Source: RPQJ01 sp963731105 | GTDB lineage: Bacteria > Pseudomonadota > Gammaproteobacteria > Steroidobacterales > Steroidobacteraceae | Length of the DNA stretch: 64,000 nucleotides | Direction: 5' to 3' | Assembly: GCA_963731105.1 (NCBI GenBank) | Contig: CAVSUM010000010.1 | Coordinates: forward strand, 62,001 to 126,000 | Shown: piece by piece, positions 53,008 through 61,641 of the stretch | How positions within the stretch are numbered: position 1 is the first letter of the stretch | How the letters are laid out: each line of letters starts with the position of its first letter | Notes under the pieces: generated by a model | What the model was told of the DNA's origin: nothing | The model's database searches: none | The model's input: only the letters and a program-made list of their open reading frames with translations | Program-made: the position numbers and the translations under genes

Positions 53008-54423
53008 ATGACGGCCACGCATTACAACGACAAGGTGGTCCGGCAGTTCGCGATCATGACCGTGGTGTGGGGCATCGTCGGCATGCTGGTCGGCGTCCTG
53101 ATCGCGGCGCAACTGCTGTGGCCCGACCTGCTGCCACCCTGGTCATTCCTTTCGTACGGCCGGCTGCGCCCGCTGCACACCAACGCGGTGATCTTCGCGT
53201 TCGGCGGCAGCGCGCTGTTCGCCACCTCGTACTACATCGTGCAGCGCACCTGCCACGTGCGGCTGTTCGCGGACAAGCTGGCCGCGTTCACCTTCTGGGG
53301 CTGGCAACTGGTGATCCTGCTCGCGGCGATCACGCTGCCGCTCGGCCTCACCACCAGCAAGGAATACGCCGAGCTCGAGTGGCCGATCGACCTGCTGATC
53401 GCCGTGGTGTGGGTGGCCTACGCCGTGGTGTTCTTCGGCACGATCGTGCTGCGCAAGGTCAAGCACATCTACGTCGCCAACTGGTTCTTCGCGGCGTACA
53501 TCATCACCATCGCCGTGCTGCACATCATGAACAGCCTGGCGGTGCCGGTCACGCTGACCAAGTCGTACAGCGTCTACCCGGGCGTGGTCGACGCGATGGT
53601 GCAGTGGTGGTACGGGCACAACGCGGTCGGTTTCTTCCTGACCGCGGCCTTCCTCGGCATGATGTATTACTTCGTGCCCAAGCAGGCCGGCCGGCCGGTC
53701 TATTCCTACAGGCTCTCCGTAGTGCATTTCTGGGCCCTGATCTCGACCTACATGTGGGCGGGCCCGCACCACCTGCACTACACGACGCTGCCCGACTGGG
53801 CGCAGTCGCTCGGCATGGTGTTCTCGCTGATCCTGCTCGCGCCGTCGTGGGGCGGCATGATCAACGGCATCATGACCCTCTCCGGCGCGTGGCATAAGCT
53901 GCGCACCGACCCGGTCCTCAAGTTCATGATCGTGTCGCTGTCGTTCTACGGCATGTCGACCTTCGAAGGGCCGATGATGTCGATCAAGACGGTGAACGCG
54001 CTCTCGCACTACACCGACTGGACGATCGGCCACGTGCACTCCGGCGCGCTCGGCTGGGTGGCGATGATCTCGATCGGCACCATGTACGCGCTGATCCCGA
54101 AGCTGTACGGCCGCGAGACCATGTACAGCACGAAGCTGATCGACGTGCACTTCTGGACCACCACCATCGGCGTGGTGTTCTACATCACCTCGATGTGGAT
54201 CGCCGGCGTGATGCAGGGCCTGATGTGGCGCGCGACGAACGCCGACGGCACGCTGACCTACGCGTTCATCGAGTCGATCAAGTCCACGTACCCGTACTAC
54301 GCGGTCCGCCTGCTCGGCGGCACGCTGGTCCTCGGGGGCATGTTCATCATGGCCTACAACGTCTGGAAGACGATCGCCGGGCGCACCAGCACGGCGGACG
54401 CCCTCGTCGTGCAGCCGGCCTGA
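53008..54423 (+). CDS. ccoN: cbb3-type cytochrome c oxidase subunit I
   Basis: A 471-residue haem-copper oxidase catalytic subunit with about twelve transmembrane helices. RPLHTNAVIFAFGGSALFAT contains a low-spin haem b ligand. WWYGHNAVGFFLTA and MWAGPHHLHY supply the CuB histidines, and GHVHSGALGWVAM the haem b3/b ligands. It reduces O2 to water with high affinity. The ATG at 53008 is preceded by the AGGCGAGC stretch. It heads the ccoNOQP-(membrane protein)-ccoG-fixH-ccoI-ccoS-(TauE) run, all on the plus strand with overlaps. Confidence 0.97.
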   Translation: MTATHYNDKVVRQFAIMTVVWGIVGMLVGVLIAAQLLWPDLLPPWSFLSYGRLRPLHTNAVIFAFGGSALFATSYYIVQRTCHVRLFADKLAAFTFWGWQLVILLAAITLPLGLTTSKEYAELEWPIDLLIAVVWVAYAVVFFGTIVLRKVKHIYVANWFFAAYIITIAVLHIMNSLAVPVTLTKSYSVYPGVVDAMVQWWYGHNAVGFFLTAAFLGMMYYFVPKQAGRPVYSYRLSVVHFWALISTYMWAGPHHLHYTTLPDWAQSLGMVFSLILLAPSWGGMINGIMTLSGAWHKLRTDPVLKFMIVSLSFYGMSTFEGPMMSIKTVNALSHYTDWTIGHVHSGALGWVAMISIGTMYALIPKLYGRETMYSTKLIDVHFWTTTIGVVFYITSMWIAGVMQGLMWRATNADGTLTYAFIESIKSTYPYYAVRLLGGTLVLGGMFIMAYNVWKTIAGRTSTADALVVQPA

Positions 54424-54436
54424 CAGGGGAAGCCAT

Positions 54437-55090
54437 ATGAACCACGAATCAGTCGAAAAAAACATCGGCCTGATGGGCGTGCTGATCGCGCTCGTGATCG
54501 CCGTCGGCGGCCTGGTCGAGATCGTGCCGCTGTACTTCCAGGGCGCGGGCACCCACCCGGCTCCGGGCATCAAGCCGTACCCGGCGCTCAACCTCGCCGG
54601 CCGCGACGTGTACATCCGCGAGGGCTGCTACGTCTGCCACTCGCAGATGATCCGCCCGTTCCGCTCGGAGACCGAGCGCTACGGGCCGTACTCGCTGGCG
54701 GGCGAATCGGTGTACGACCACCCGTTCCAGTTCGGCTCGAAGCGCACCGGGCCCGACCTCGCGCGCGTCGGCGGCCGTTACTCGGACGACTGGCACCGCG
54801 TGCACCTGCTCAACCCGCGCGACGTCGTGCCGGAGTCCAACATGCCGCGTTTCCCGTGGCTCAAGGACGCCGTGCTCGACGGGCCGCTGGTGGCGAAGAA
54901 GATGGAGGCGCTGCGCAAGGTCGGGGTGCCGTACACGGACGCCGACATTGCCGGAGCCGCAGAAGCCGTGGCGGGCAAGACCGAGCTCGACGCGCTGGTG
55001 ACCTACCTGCAGGGGCTCGGCACCAACGCCGTGCGGGCACCTGAACCATGGACATCGGTACCGTCCGCGGGCTCATCACGCTGTTCCTGA
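54437..55090 (+). CDS. ccoO: cbb3-type cytochrome c oxidase subunit II (monohaem)
   Basis: A 217-residue membrane-anchored cytochrome c. One N-terminal helix (GLMGVLIALVIAVGGLVEIVPL) and the haem site CYVCHSQMIRPFRSETERYGPYS define CcoO. TGPDLARVGGRYSDDWHRVHLLNPRDVVPESNMP holds the axial-Met region. The last 15 residues (VRAPEPWTSVPSAGSS) overlap the ccoQ gene by 43 bases and look unlike CcoO tails; the normal stop may be at about 55041 in the neighbouring frame, so a frame change near 55030 is suspected. It transfers electrons between CcoP and CcoN. Confidence 0.95.
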   Translation: MNHESVEKNIGLMGVLIALVIAVGGLVEIVPLYFQGAGTHPAPGIKPYPALNLAGRDVYIREGCYVCHSQMIRPFRSETERYGPYSLAGESVYDHPFQFGSKRTGPDLARVGGRYSDDWHRVHLLNPRDVVPESNMPRFPWLKDAVLDGPLVAKKMEALRKVGVPYTDADIAGAAEAVAGKTELDALVTYLQGLGTNAVRAPEPWTSVPSAGSSRCS

Positions 55091-55218
55091 TGCTGGCTTT
55101 CATCGGGATGGTGGCCTGGGCCTACAGCAAGCGCCGCAAGGCGGATTTCGACGAGATGGCACAACTGCCGTTCAACGAGAATCCGTCCGCTAAGGATCAA
55201 GGGAGCAAGACCCCATGA
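55048..55218 (+). CDS. ccoQ: cbb3-type oxidase subunit CcoQ
   Basis: A 56-residue protein from an ATG at 55048: MDIGTVRGLITLFLMLAFIG then a second half of the helix (MVAWAYSKRRKADFDEMA), which is the normal single-helix CcoQ pattern (short N-tail, helix, basic stop-transfer, acidic tail). It overlaps ccoO at the 5' end and ccoP by four bases (ATGA) at the 3' end. CcoQ stabilises the cbb3 complex in other species. Confidence 0.92.
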   Translation: MDIGTVRGLITLFLMLAFIGMVAWAYSKRRKADFDEMAQLPFNENPSAKDQGSKTP

Positions 55219-56123
55219 CTACCGGTTGGAGTCTGTTCGTCATCGTATTGACGATCGCCAATATCTTCGCCTGCGTCTGGCTGCTGCGCTGGACCGCCAA
55301 GCCGCGCTCCGCGACCGAGAAGATCGGCGGCGGCGCGGACACGGGCCACGTGTGGGACAAGGACCTGCGCGAGTACAACAACCCGCTGCCCAAGTGGTGG
55401 CTGTGGCTGTTCTACATCACCGTGGCCTTCGGCCTGCTGTACCTCGCGCTGTTCCCGGGCCTCGGCACTTTCGCCGGCATCAAGGGCTGGACCCAGTCCG
55501 GGCAGTACCAGCAGGAGCGGGCCGCGGCGGAAGCCAGGGCCGCGCAGTACCTCGCACCGTTCGCCGCGATGACCGTGCCGCAGCTCGCGGCCGACGGCAA
55601 GGCAATGGCCACGGCACGCAACCTGTTCCAGAACAACTGTGCGCAGTGCCACGGCTCGGACGGCGGCGGGGCCAGGGGCTTCCCGAACCTCGCCAACAAG
55701 GACTGGCAGTGGGGCGGCGACCCGGACACGATCGTGCAGACCATCGCCAACGGTCGCGTCGCCGCCGGCATGGTGGCCTGGGGCCCGGTGCTCGGCGAAC
55801 AGGGTATCGACAAGGTCGTCGCCTACCTACAGAAGCTGAGCGGCCAGCAGCACGATGCGGCCCTGGCGGCGGAGGGCGAGCAGCTGTTCGTCACGACCGG
55901 CTGCGTCGGCTGCCACGGCATGGACGGCAAGGGCATGACGGCGGTCGGTGCCCCGAACCTGACGGACGACGTCTGGCTGTACGGCGGAGACGCGGCGACC
56001 CTCAAGGAGACGGTCACCAAGGGCCGCGCGGGCCAGATGCCGGCGTTCGGCGAGCGCCTCGGCGCCGAGCGGGTACGCCTGCTCGCGGCTTACGCACTGC
56101 ACCTGTCGGAGTCCGGTAACTAG
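55215..56123 (+). CDS. ccoP: cbb3-type cytochrome c oxidase subunit III (dihaem)
   Basis: A 302-residue protein. Two N-terminal helices (SLFVIVLTIANIFACVWLL and KWWLWLFYITVAFGLLYLAL) anchor two cytochrome c domains with CAQCHGSDG (first haem) and CVGCHGMDGKGMT (second haem), and the axial methionines in GRVAAGMVAWG and GRAGQMPAFG. The DKDLREYNNPLPKWW segment is the CcoP hallmark. It takes electrons from soluble cytochromes for CcoO/CcoN. The start overlaps ccoQ (ATGA). Confidence 0.97.
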   Translation: MTTGWSLFVIVLTIANIFACVWLLRWTAKPRSATEKIGGGADTGHVWDKDLREYNNPLPKWWLWLFYITVAFGLLYLALFPGLGTFAGIKGWTQSGQYQQERAAAEARAAQYLAPFAAMTVPQLAADGKAMATARNLFQNNCAQCHGSDGGGARGFPNLANKDWQWGGDPDTIVQTIANGRVAAGMVAWGPVLGEQGIDKVVAYLQKLSGQQHDAALAAEGEQLFVTTGCVGCHGMDGKGMTAVGAPNLTDDVWLYGGDAATLKETVTKGRAGQMPAFGERLGAERVRLLAAYALHLSESGN

Positions 56124-56141
56124 GCGGCCGGAAGCACCAAG

Positions 56142-56473
56142 GTGTTCGGCGCTCATCCGGAAGAGTACTCGGGCAAGCTGCGGTGGCCACGCCTCGGACA
56201 GGACGTGGCCATCGTGGCCTGGCCCTCCTTCCTCGTCGCGAGCGTCGCGACCATGGTCTGCTTCGCCTTCATCGACCCGCTGCTGATCGGCAACGACGAT
56301 TACCCGCCGCCCGCGTTCGCCACGCGGATGACGGCTATGCCGTCGGCTTCTTCTTCTTCTGGCTGGTCGCCTCGCTGTCCAGCCTGCTGATCCTGTACCT
56401 CGTACGCACCGCTCACCCGGAACCGCCGGCGACCGACGCGACCGCCGAAGACGGGGTCCGGAGCACGGAATGA
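56142..56473 (+). CDS. Small membrane protein of the cco cluster (single frameshift)
   Basis: Starts at a GTG at 56142. The first frame gives GQDVAIVAWPSFLVASVATM and AFIDPLLIGNDD to about 56325. The frame then changes, and the second gives DDGYAVGFFFFWLVASLSSLLILYLV and an acidic tail, ending at 56473. Joined it is about 110 residues with two membrane helices, a form I recall between ccoP and ccoG in gammaproteobacteria. The stop overlaps the ccoG start (ATGA), supporting the second frame. The function is unknown; a role in cbb3 assembly is likely from position. Confidence 0.65.
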
Positions 56474-58047
56474 GCGCCCCCGAGACCGACATGGATGGTG
56501 GGCTGTATGCAGCCCGCCAGAAAATCTATCCGCGTGAAATCGACGGCCGCTTCCAGCGGCTGCGCACCATTGCCGCGTGGGTGCTGCTCGGCATCTTCTA
56601 CGTCATCCCCTGGATCCCGTGGGGCGGGCGGCAGGCGGTGCTGTTCGACCTGCCGGCGCGCAAGTTCCACATCTTCGCCCTGACGCTGTGGCCGCAGGAC
56701 TTCTACTTCCTCACCTGGCTGCTGGTGATCGCGGCCCTCGCGCTGTTCTTCTTCACCGCGCTGGCCGGACGCCTGTTCTGCGGCTACGCCTGCCCGCAGA
56801 CCGTGTGGACCGAGACCTTCCTGTGGATGGAGCGCCTCATCGAGGGCAACCGCTCGCAGCAGATGAAGCTCGCCAAGGCGCCGTGGGGCACGGAGAAGAT
56901 CCTGCGCAAGGGCGGCAAGCAGCTGCTGTGGATCATCTTCTCGCTGTGGACCGGCTTCACCTTCGTCGGCTACTTCACGCCGATCACGGAACTCGCGGGC
57001 CTGATCGCGAACTTCGCCACCGGTCCGTGGGAGACGTTCTGGGTGCTGTTCTACGGCGGCGCCACCTACGTCAACGCGGGCTTCATGCGCGAGCAGGTCT
57101 GCAAGTACATGTGTCCGTACGCGCGCTTCCAGAGCGCGATGTTCGACAAGGACACGCTGATCATCACCTACGACGACCGGCGCGGCGAACCGCGCGGCCC
57201 GCGCAAGAAGGGCATCGACCCGGCGTCGAAGGGGCTGGGTTCCTGCGTCGACTGCACGCTGTGCGTGCAGGTCTGCCCGACCGGCATCGACATCCGCAAG
57301 GGCCTGCAGTACGAGTGCATCGCCTGCGCCGCGTGCATCGACGCCTGCGACGAGGTCATGGACAAGGTCGGTTACCCGCGCGGGCTGATCCGCTACGACA
57401 CGCAGCACGGCCTCGAGGGCACGCCGAAGCGCGTGCTGCGACCGCGCACGATCGTCTACGCCACGCTGCTCACGCTGCTGGTGGCGGGCCTCGCCTGGAG
57501 CATCACCCACCGCAACGTGGTCGGCGTGGACATCATGCGCGACCGCAACGCGCTGTACCGCGAGCGGCCCGACGGCAAGGTCGAGAACGTCTACAACATC
57601 AAGATCCTGAACAAGGACAGCGCGGAGCACGAGTTCACGATCACCGCGGCCGGCCTGCCCGGCCTCGAGGTCGACTACGCGGGCCCGACCGTCTGGGTCG
57701 GACCGGGCCAGGTGGCGGGCGTGCCGGTGCGCATCCGCGTGCCGCGCGACCAGGTCGAGGGCGGGGCCGACATCCAGGTCGAGATCCAGGCGACCAACCG
57801 CCCGGACCTCAAGGCCGCCGGCAAGGCGCGCTTCATCGCGCCCGACGGACTGATACGCTGTGACCATGAGCCCTGCCGCCACCAAGCCGTGGTACCGCCA
57901 CGTGTGGCCCTGGCTGCTGATCATCCCGCCGCTCGGCGCGGTGGTCGGCGGCGGCATCACCCTGTACCTCGCCGTGACGCGCCCCGACGTGTTGATCCGC
58001 AAGGACTGCGTGCGGGACGGCGCCACCATGGTCTGCGGCAAGGATGA
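56470..58047 (+). CDS. ccoG: Cytochrome c oxidase accessory protein CcoG (3' frameshift)
   Basis: A polyferredoxin-like membrane protein. It opens with KIYPREIDGRFQRLRTIAAW and membrane segments with CGYACPQTVWTETFLWMER, has VCKYMCPYARFQ, then CVDCTLCVQVCP and CIACAACIDACDE, two [4Fe-4S] motifs. It helps copper delivery to cbb3 oxidase. As given, the frame runs to 58047, but the normal end (ARFIAPDG) is at about 57840; the neighbouring frame stops at 57863 (TGA overlapping the next start). A single-base shift near 57845 is therefore likely, and the last 60 codons are read across fixH. Confidence 0.9.
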   Translation: MSAPETDMDGGLYAARQKIYPREIDGRFQRLRTIAAWVLLGIFYVIPWIPWGGRQAVLFDLPARKFHIFALTLWPQDFYFLTWLLVIAALALFFFTALAGRLFCGYACPQTVWTETFLWMERLIEGNRSQQMKLAKAPWGTEKILRKGGKQLLWIIFSLWTGFTFVGYFTPITELAGLIANFATGPWETFWVLFYGGATYVNAGFMREQVCKYMCPYARFQSAMFDKDTLIITYDDRRGEPRGPRKKGIDPASKGLGSCVDCTLCVQVCPTGIDIRKGLQYECIACAACIDACDEVMDKVGYPRGLIRYDTQHGLEGTPKRVLRPRTIVYATLLTLLVAGLAWSITHRNVVGVDIMRDRNALYRERPDGKVENVYNIKILNKDSAEHEFTITAAGLPGLEVDYAGPTVWVGPGQVAGVPVRIRVPRDQVEGGADIQVEIQATNRPDLKAAGKARFIAPDGLIRCDHEPCRHQAVVPPRVALAADHPAARRGGRRRHHPVPRRDAPRRVDPQGLRAGRRHHGLRQG

Positions 58048-58066
58048 GGCCCGGCCGGCGCAATGA
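57866..58066 (+). CDS. ccoH: Short FixH-like protein of the cco cluster
   Basis: A 66-residue protein from an ATG at 57866 (a GTG at 57860 overlaps the presumed ccoG stop). PWYRHVWPWLLIIPPLGAVV and GGITLYLAVTRPD match the start of FixH/CcoH: an aromatic-basic tail then one membrane helix. Normal FixH is about 150 residues with a large periplasmic domain; here only about 25 residues follow, with two cysteines (KDCVRDGATMVCGKDE). This may be a reduced form common in some lineages. The stop overlaps the ccoI start (ATGA). Confidence 0.75.
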   Translation: MSPAATKPWYRHVWPWLLIIPPLGAVVGGGITLYLAVTRPDVLIRKDCVRDGATMVCGKDEARPAQ

Positions 58067-60549
58067 GCGCGGCCGCAACGCCCTGCTACCACTGCGGCGA
58101 GCCCATGCCCCGGGGGCTCGTGCTGCACGCCCGCATCGCGGGCCGCGACGAGCCCGTGTGCTGCCATGGCTGCAAGGCCGTGGCCGAGTTCATCACCGGC
58201 GCGGGGTTGGGCGATTACTACCGCTACCGTGACGAGTCCAGCTCGCGGGCCGACGAGCCGCCGCGTCCGGACCGCTGGGCCGCCTACGACCGCCCGGAGC
58301 TGGTCGAGCGCCTGACGCGCGCGGAAGCGAATGGCGCCCGCTCCATCACGGTGCTGCTCGAGGGCCTGCGCTGCGCGGCCTGCAGCTGGCTCGCCGACAA
58401 GGCGCTGTCGCTGCAGAGCGGCGTGCTCGACGTGAGCGTCAACCCGGCCACCGCCCGCGCGCGGCTGGTGTGGGACCCGCAGAAGGTGCGGCTCGGCGAC
58501 CTGCTGCGCGTGCTCGAGCACGTCGGCCTGCGCCCGCACCCGCTCGCCGGCGAGCCCTCGGAGCAGCTGGCGTTGCTCGAGCGGCGCGCCGCGCTGAAGC
58601 GCCTCGCCGTCGCCGGCTTCGGCAACATGCAGGTGATGATGTTCGCCGTGCCGCTGTACTTCGGCGCGGCCTCCGGCATGGACCCGGACATGCGCGAGTA
58701 CATGCGGCTGGTGAGCATGCTGGTGTCGATCCCGGTGGCGCTGTACGCGGGCTGGCCGTTCTACCAGGGCGCCTGGCACGCGCTGCGCGCGCGCAGCATC
58801 AGCATGGACGTGCCGGTGAGCCTGGGGATCGTGCTCGCGTTCGTCGCGAGCGTGTGGAACGCGCTCACCGGCCACGGCGACGTGTACTTCGACTCGGTGA
58901 CCATGTTCGTGTTCTTCCTCGGGCTCGGCCGCTACATCGAGATGATCGCGCGCCACCGCGCCGGCAGCGTGGCCGACGCACTCGCGCGCCTCGCGCCGAT
59001 GACCGCGCGGCGCATGCGCGGCGACGTGGCCGAGGACGTGCAGGCCGTGGAACTCGCGCCCGGCGACGAGCTGGTGGTGCGCAGCGGCGAGGTGTTTGCC
59101 GCGGACGGCGCGGTGCTCGAGGGCGACGGCCGGGTCGACGAGTCCATGCTCACCGGCGAGTCGGCCGCGGTGCCGAAGCCGCCAGGCGCGCAAGTGCACC
59201 AGGGCACGCACAACCTCGGCGCACCGCTGCGCGTGCGCGTCACGGCGGTGGCGGGCAATACCGTGCTGTCGGGCATCGTCGCGCTGCTCGAGCGCGCGCA
59301 GGCCGAGCGGCCGCGCCTCGCGAAGGCCGCCGACCGCGCTGCGGCGTGGTTCCTCGGTCGCATCCTGATCGGTGCGGCGATCGTGTTCGCCGTGTGGTGG
59401 TACGTCGACCCGTCGCGCGCGTTCTCGGCGACGCTGGCCGTGCTGGTGGTCACCTGCCCCTGCGCGCTGTCGCTCGCCACGCCGACCGCACTGGCGGCTG
59501 CCACGGCCGCACTGGCGCGGCGCGGCGTGCTGGTGGCGCACACCGACGCCATCGAGTCGCTGTCGAAGGCGACGCATGTGCTGTGGGACAAGACCGGCAC
59601 GCTGACCAAGGGCCTGGTGCGCGTCGAAGACGTGCGCACGTTCGGTGCGACCACCGCACCGCAGGCCCTGGCGCTCGCGGCCTCGCTGGAGCAATTGTCG
59701 GAGCACCCGATCGCCCGCGCCTTCGCCGCCTCGGGCGTGCCGGCCGAACGCGCCAGCGTAGTCGAGGTGCGCGCCGGCCTCGGCCTCGAGGGCACGGTGG
59801 ACGAGCGGCGGCTGCGCATCGGCACGCGCAGCTTCGCGCTCGGGCTGCACGCAGCGGACGCAACCCAGGCCATGGCCGCGACGGCACCGACGCCGGACGA
59901 CGGCACTGGCGAGAGCTGGGTCTACCTCGGCGATGCCACGGGGCTGATCGCGGCGTTCCGCCTGACGGATCCGCTGCGCGCGGAGGCCAGTGCCTGCGTC
60001 GCGGGCCTCGCGGCACTCGGGCTGCCCTCCGAAGTGGTGAGTGGCGACGAGGCCGCGGCGGTGGCGCGCATTGCGGCGCGCTGCGGCATCGAGCGCTACG
60101 CGGCCCGCCTCGCCCCGCAGGACAAGCTGGCGCGGCTCAAGGCGCTGCAGGCCGACGGCGCGGTGGTGGTCGCGGTGGGCGACGGCATCAATGACGCGCC
60201 GCTGCTGCGCGGCGCGGACGTCGCCGTGGCGATGGGGCGCGGCTCGGCCCTGGCGCAGACCAGCGCGGACCTGATCCTGGTGCGCGAATCGCTCGAAGAC
60301 CTGCCGCACACCGTGGCGCTGGCACGGCGCACGCAGCGCGTGATCCGCCAGAACCTCGGCTGGTCGATCGGCTACAACCTCGCAGCGCTGCCGCTGGCCG
60401 CGCTCGGCTTCGTGCCGCCGTGGCTCGCGGCGATCGGCATGTCGCTCAGTTCCGTGGTCGTGGTGCTGAACGCGATGCGCCTGTCGCGCGGCACGACGCC
60501 GCAGCGCCGACCCGGCTGGCCGGCGGACACGCAGGCGGAGGCCGCCTGA
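58063..60549 (+). CDS. ccoI: Copper-translocating P-type ATPase for cbb3 assembly
   Basis: An 828-residue P1B-type ATPase. N-terminal CYHCGEPMP and CCHGCKAV are the CcoI metal-binding segment, and LRCAACSWLADK is the HMA Cys pair. Then follow LTGESAAVPKP, the membrane VTCPCALSLATP (CPC motif for Cu transfer), DKTGTLTKG (phosphorylated Asp), SEHPIARAFA (HP motif) and GDGINDAPLL. It exports Cu needed for the cbb3 CuB site. It overlaps the fixH-like gene by four bases and is followed by ccoS after one base. Confidence 0.97.
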   Translation: MSAAATPCYHCGEPMPRGLVLHARIAGRDEPVCCHGCKAVAEFITGAGLGDYYRYRDESSSRADEPPRPDRWAAYDRPELVERLTRAEANGARSITVLLEGLRCAACSWLADKALSLQSGVLDVSVNPATARARLVWDPQKVRLGDLLRVLEHVGLRPHPLAGEPSEQLALLERRAALKRLAVAGFGNMQVMMFAVPLYFGAASGMDPDMREYMRLVSMLVSIPVALYAGWPFYQGAWHALRARSISMDVPVSLGIVLAFVASVWNALTGHGDVYFDSVTMFVFFLGLGRYIEMIARHRAGSVADALARLAPMTARRMRGDVAEDVQAVELAPGDELVVRSGEVFAADGAVLEGDGRVDESMLTGESAAVPKPPGAQVHQGTHNLGAPLRVRVTAVAGNTVLSGIVALLERAQAERPRLAKAADRAAAWFLGRILIGAAIVFAVWWYVDPSRAFSATLAVLVVTCPCALSLATPTALAAATAALARRGVLVAHTDAIESLSKATHVLWDKTGTLTKGLVRVEDVRTFGATTAPQALALAASLEQLSEHPIARAFAASGVPAERASVVEVRAGLGLEGTVDERRLRIGTRSFALGLHAADATQAMAATAPTPDDGTGESWVYLGDATGLIAAFRLTDPLRAEASACVAGLAALGLPSEVVSGDEAAAVARIAARCGIERYAARLAPQDKLARLKALQADGAVVVAVGDGINDAPLLRGADVAVAMGRGSALAQTSADLILVRESLEDLPHTVALARRTQRVIRQNLGWSIGYNLAALPLAALGFVPPWLAAIGMSLSSVVVVLNAMRLSRGTTPQRRPGWPADTQAEAA

Positions 60550-60550
60550 C

Positions 60551-60733
60551 GTGGAAATCCTCTACATCATGATCCCGCTCGGACTGGTGCTGGTCGCGAT
60601 CGGCCTGTGGGCCTTCTTCTGGGCCACCGGCAGCGGCCAGTTCGACGACCTCGACAGCCCCGGCTGGACGGTGCTCGAGGACGACAAGGCACCGCCGCCG
60701 GACACAGCCGACCACAAGGACCCACCCGGATGA
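60551..60733 (+). CDS. ccoS: cbb3-type oxidase assembly protein CcoS
   Basis: A 60-residue protein from a GTG at 60551 with one helix (YIMIPLGLVLVAIGLWAFFWA) and the family motif SGQFDDLDSPGWTVLEDD immediately after it. CcoS is needed to insert cofactors into cbb3 oxidase. The stop overlaps the next gene start by four bases (ATGA). Confidence 0.95.
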   Translation: MEILYIMIPLGLVLVAIGLWAFFWATGSGQFDDLDSPGWTVLEDDKAPPPDTADHKDPPG

Positions 60734-61470
60734 TGACGCCAGATCCCTCCGCACTGAGCCTGGGCGCCGCCTTCGTGGCCGGCCTCGCCGCCAGCGGCCA
60801 CTGCATCGCCATGTGCGGCGGCATCGCCGGCGCGCTCGCCATGCGCCGCACCGACGCCTCGTTCGGCACCAAGCTGAGCTACGCGCTCGCCTACAACCTG
60901 TCGCGCGTCACGAGCTATGCCGTGGCGGGCGCGCTCGCCGGCCTGCTCGGCCGCACGCTGCTGCACGCGGTGGACGTCAAGCCGCTGTCGATCGCGTTCC
61001 GCGTGGTGGCCGGCCTGATCATGCTGGCGGCGGCCGCCAAGCTGCTGTTCGGCTGGCGGCTGCTCGACCCGATCGAGTCGGCAGGCTCGGGATTGTGGCG
61101 GCGGGTGGCGCCGTTCGCCCGTACCCAGGGCCAGGCCGGCGGCCTCGGCGGCGCGATCGGCCTCGGCCTCGCCTGGGGCTGGCTGCCCTGCGGCATGACC
61201 TATTCGATGCTGCTGCTCGCAGCGACCACCGCGAGCGTCGGCCTCGGCGCGGCGGTGATGGTCGCGTTCGGCCTCGGCACCCTGCCCTCGATGGTCAGCG
61301 CCACCGTGGCGTTCGAGCGCATCGCCCGCGCCCTCGCCTCGCGCGCCACGCTGCGCAACGTCGCCGGGGTGCTGCTGCTCGGGTTCGGGCTGTACACGGC
61401 GGGGAGTGCGCTGATGCACCTGAAGCCTGCCCAGCAGCAGGGGCAGGGGCACGAGCAGATGCACCATTGA
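60730..61470 (+). CDS. Sulfite exporter TauE/SafE-type membrane protein of the cco cluster
   Basis: A 246-residue membrane protein with about six helices. GLAASGHCIAMCGGIAGALAM carries a Cys pair, and AWGWLPCGMTYSMLLLAATT is the family's second Cys segment. TauE/SafE-type (DsbD-like) proteins of this kind are typical last genes of cco operons and may deliver reductant or copper. The start at 60730 overlaps ccoS. A His/Gln/Met-rich tail (QQQGQGHEQMHH) could bind copper. The operon ends here with a hairpin and repeat. Confidence 0.85.
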   Translation: MMTPDPSALSLGAAFVAGLAASGHCIAMCGGIAGALAMRRTDASFGTKLSYALAYNLSRVTSYAVAGALAGLLGRTLLHAVDVKPLSIAFRVVAGLIMLAAAAKLLFGWRLLDPIESAGSGLWRRVAPFARTQGQAGGLGGAIGLGLAWGWLPCGMTYSMLLLAATTASVGLGAAVMVAFGLGTLPSMVSATVAFERIARALASRATLRNVAGVLLLGFGLYTAGSALMHLKPAQQQGQGHEQMHH

Positions 61471-61493
61471 AGAAGGGGATAGTGGATAGCGGA

Positions 61494-61575
61494 TAGGGGA
61501 TAGTGTAGGGACAGGCCGGCCTTGCCGGCCGCTCTTTCTTCTCCGCACTATCCCCTACCCCCTGATCATCACCCC
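61494..61575. repeat. GGGATAG-type intergenic inverted repeat, copy 3
   Basis: TAGGGGATAGTG (61494-61505) pairs exactly with CACTATCCCCTA (61546-61557). Upstream units (61475-61493) are GGATAG variants. The right flank to 61575 is nearly the same as the right arm of the repeat at 44197-44226. It sits between the converging TauE-type and Hsp20 genes. Confidence 0.8.
61514..61540 (+). terminator. Likely intrinsic terminator of the cco operon
   Basis: GGCCGGC (61514-61520), loop CTT, GCCGGCC (61524-61530), followed by GCTCTTTCTT: a perfect GC-rich stem with a T-rich tail on the plus strand. It is placed 44 bases after the last gene of the cco run and inside the repeat element. Confidence 0.55.
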
Positions 61576-61641
61576 CAGTGATCGGCCTCAATGCAAACGG
61601 GCCGGACGCACCGGCGCCCGGCCCCTGCGCGTTGAGCAGCG

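Noticed and set aside
56413..60309. A 1298-codon open frame on the minus strand opposite ccoG, fixH and ccoI
   Set aside because: It is antisense to clearly conserved genes, has an Arg/His/Ala-rich composition typical of GC-rich shadow frames, and shows no domain.
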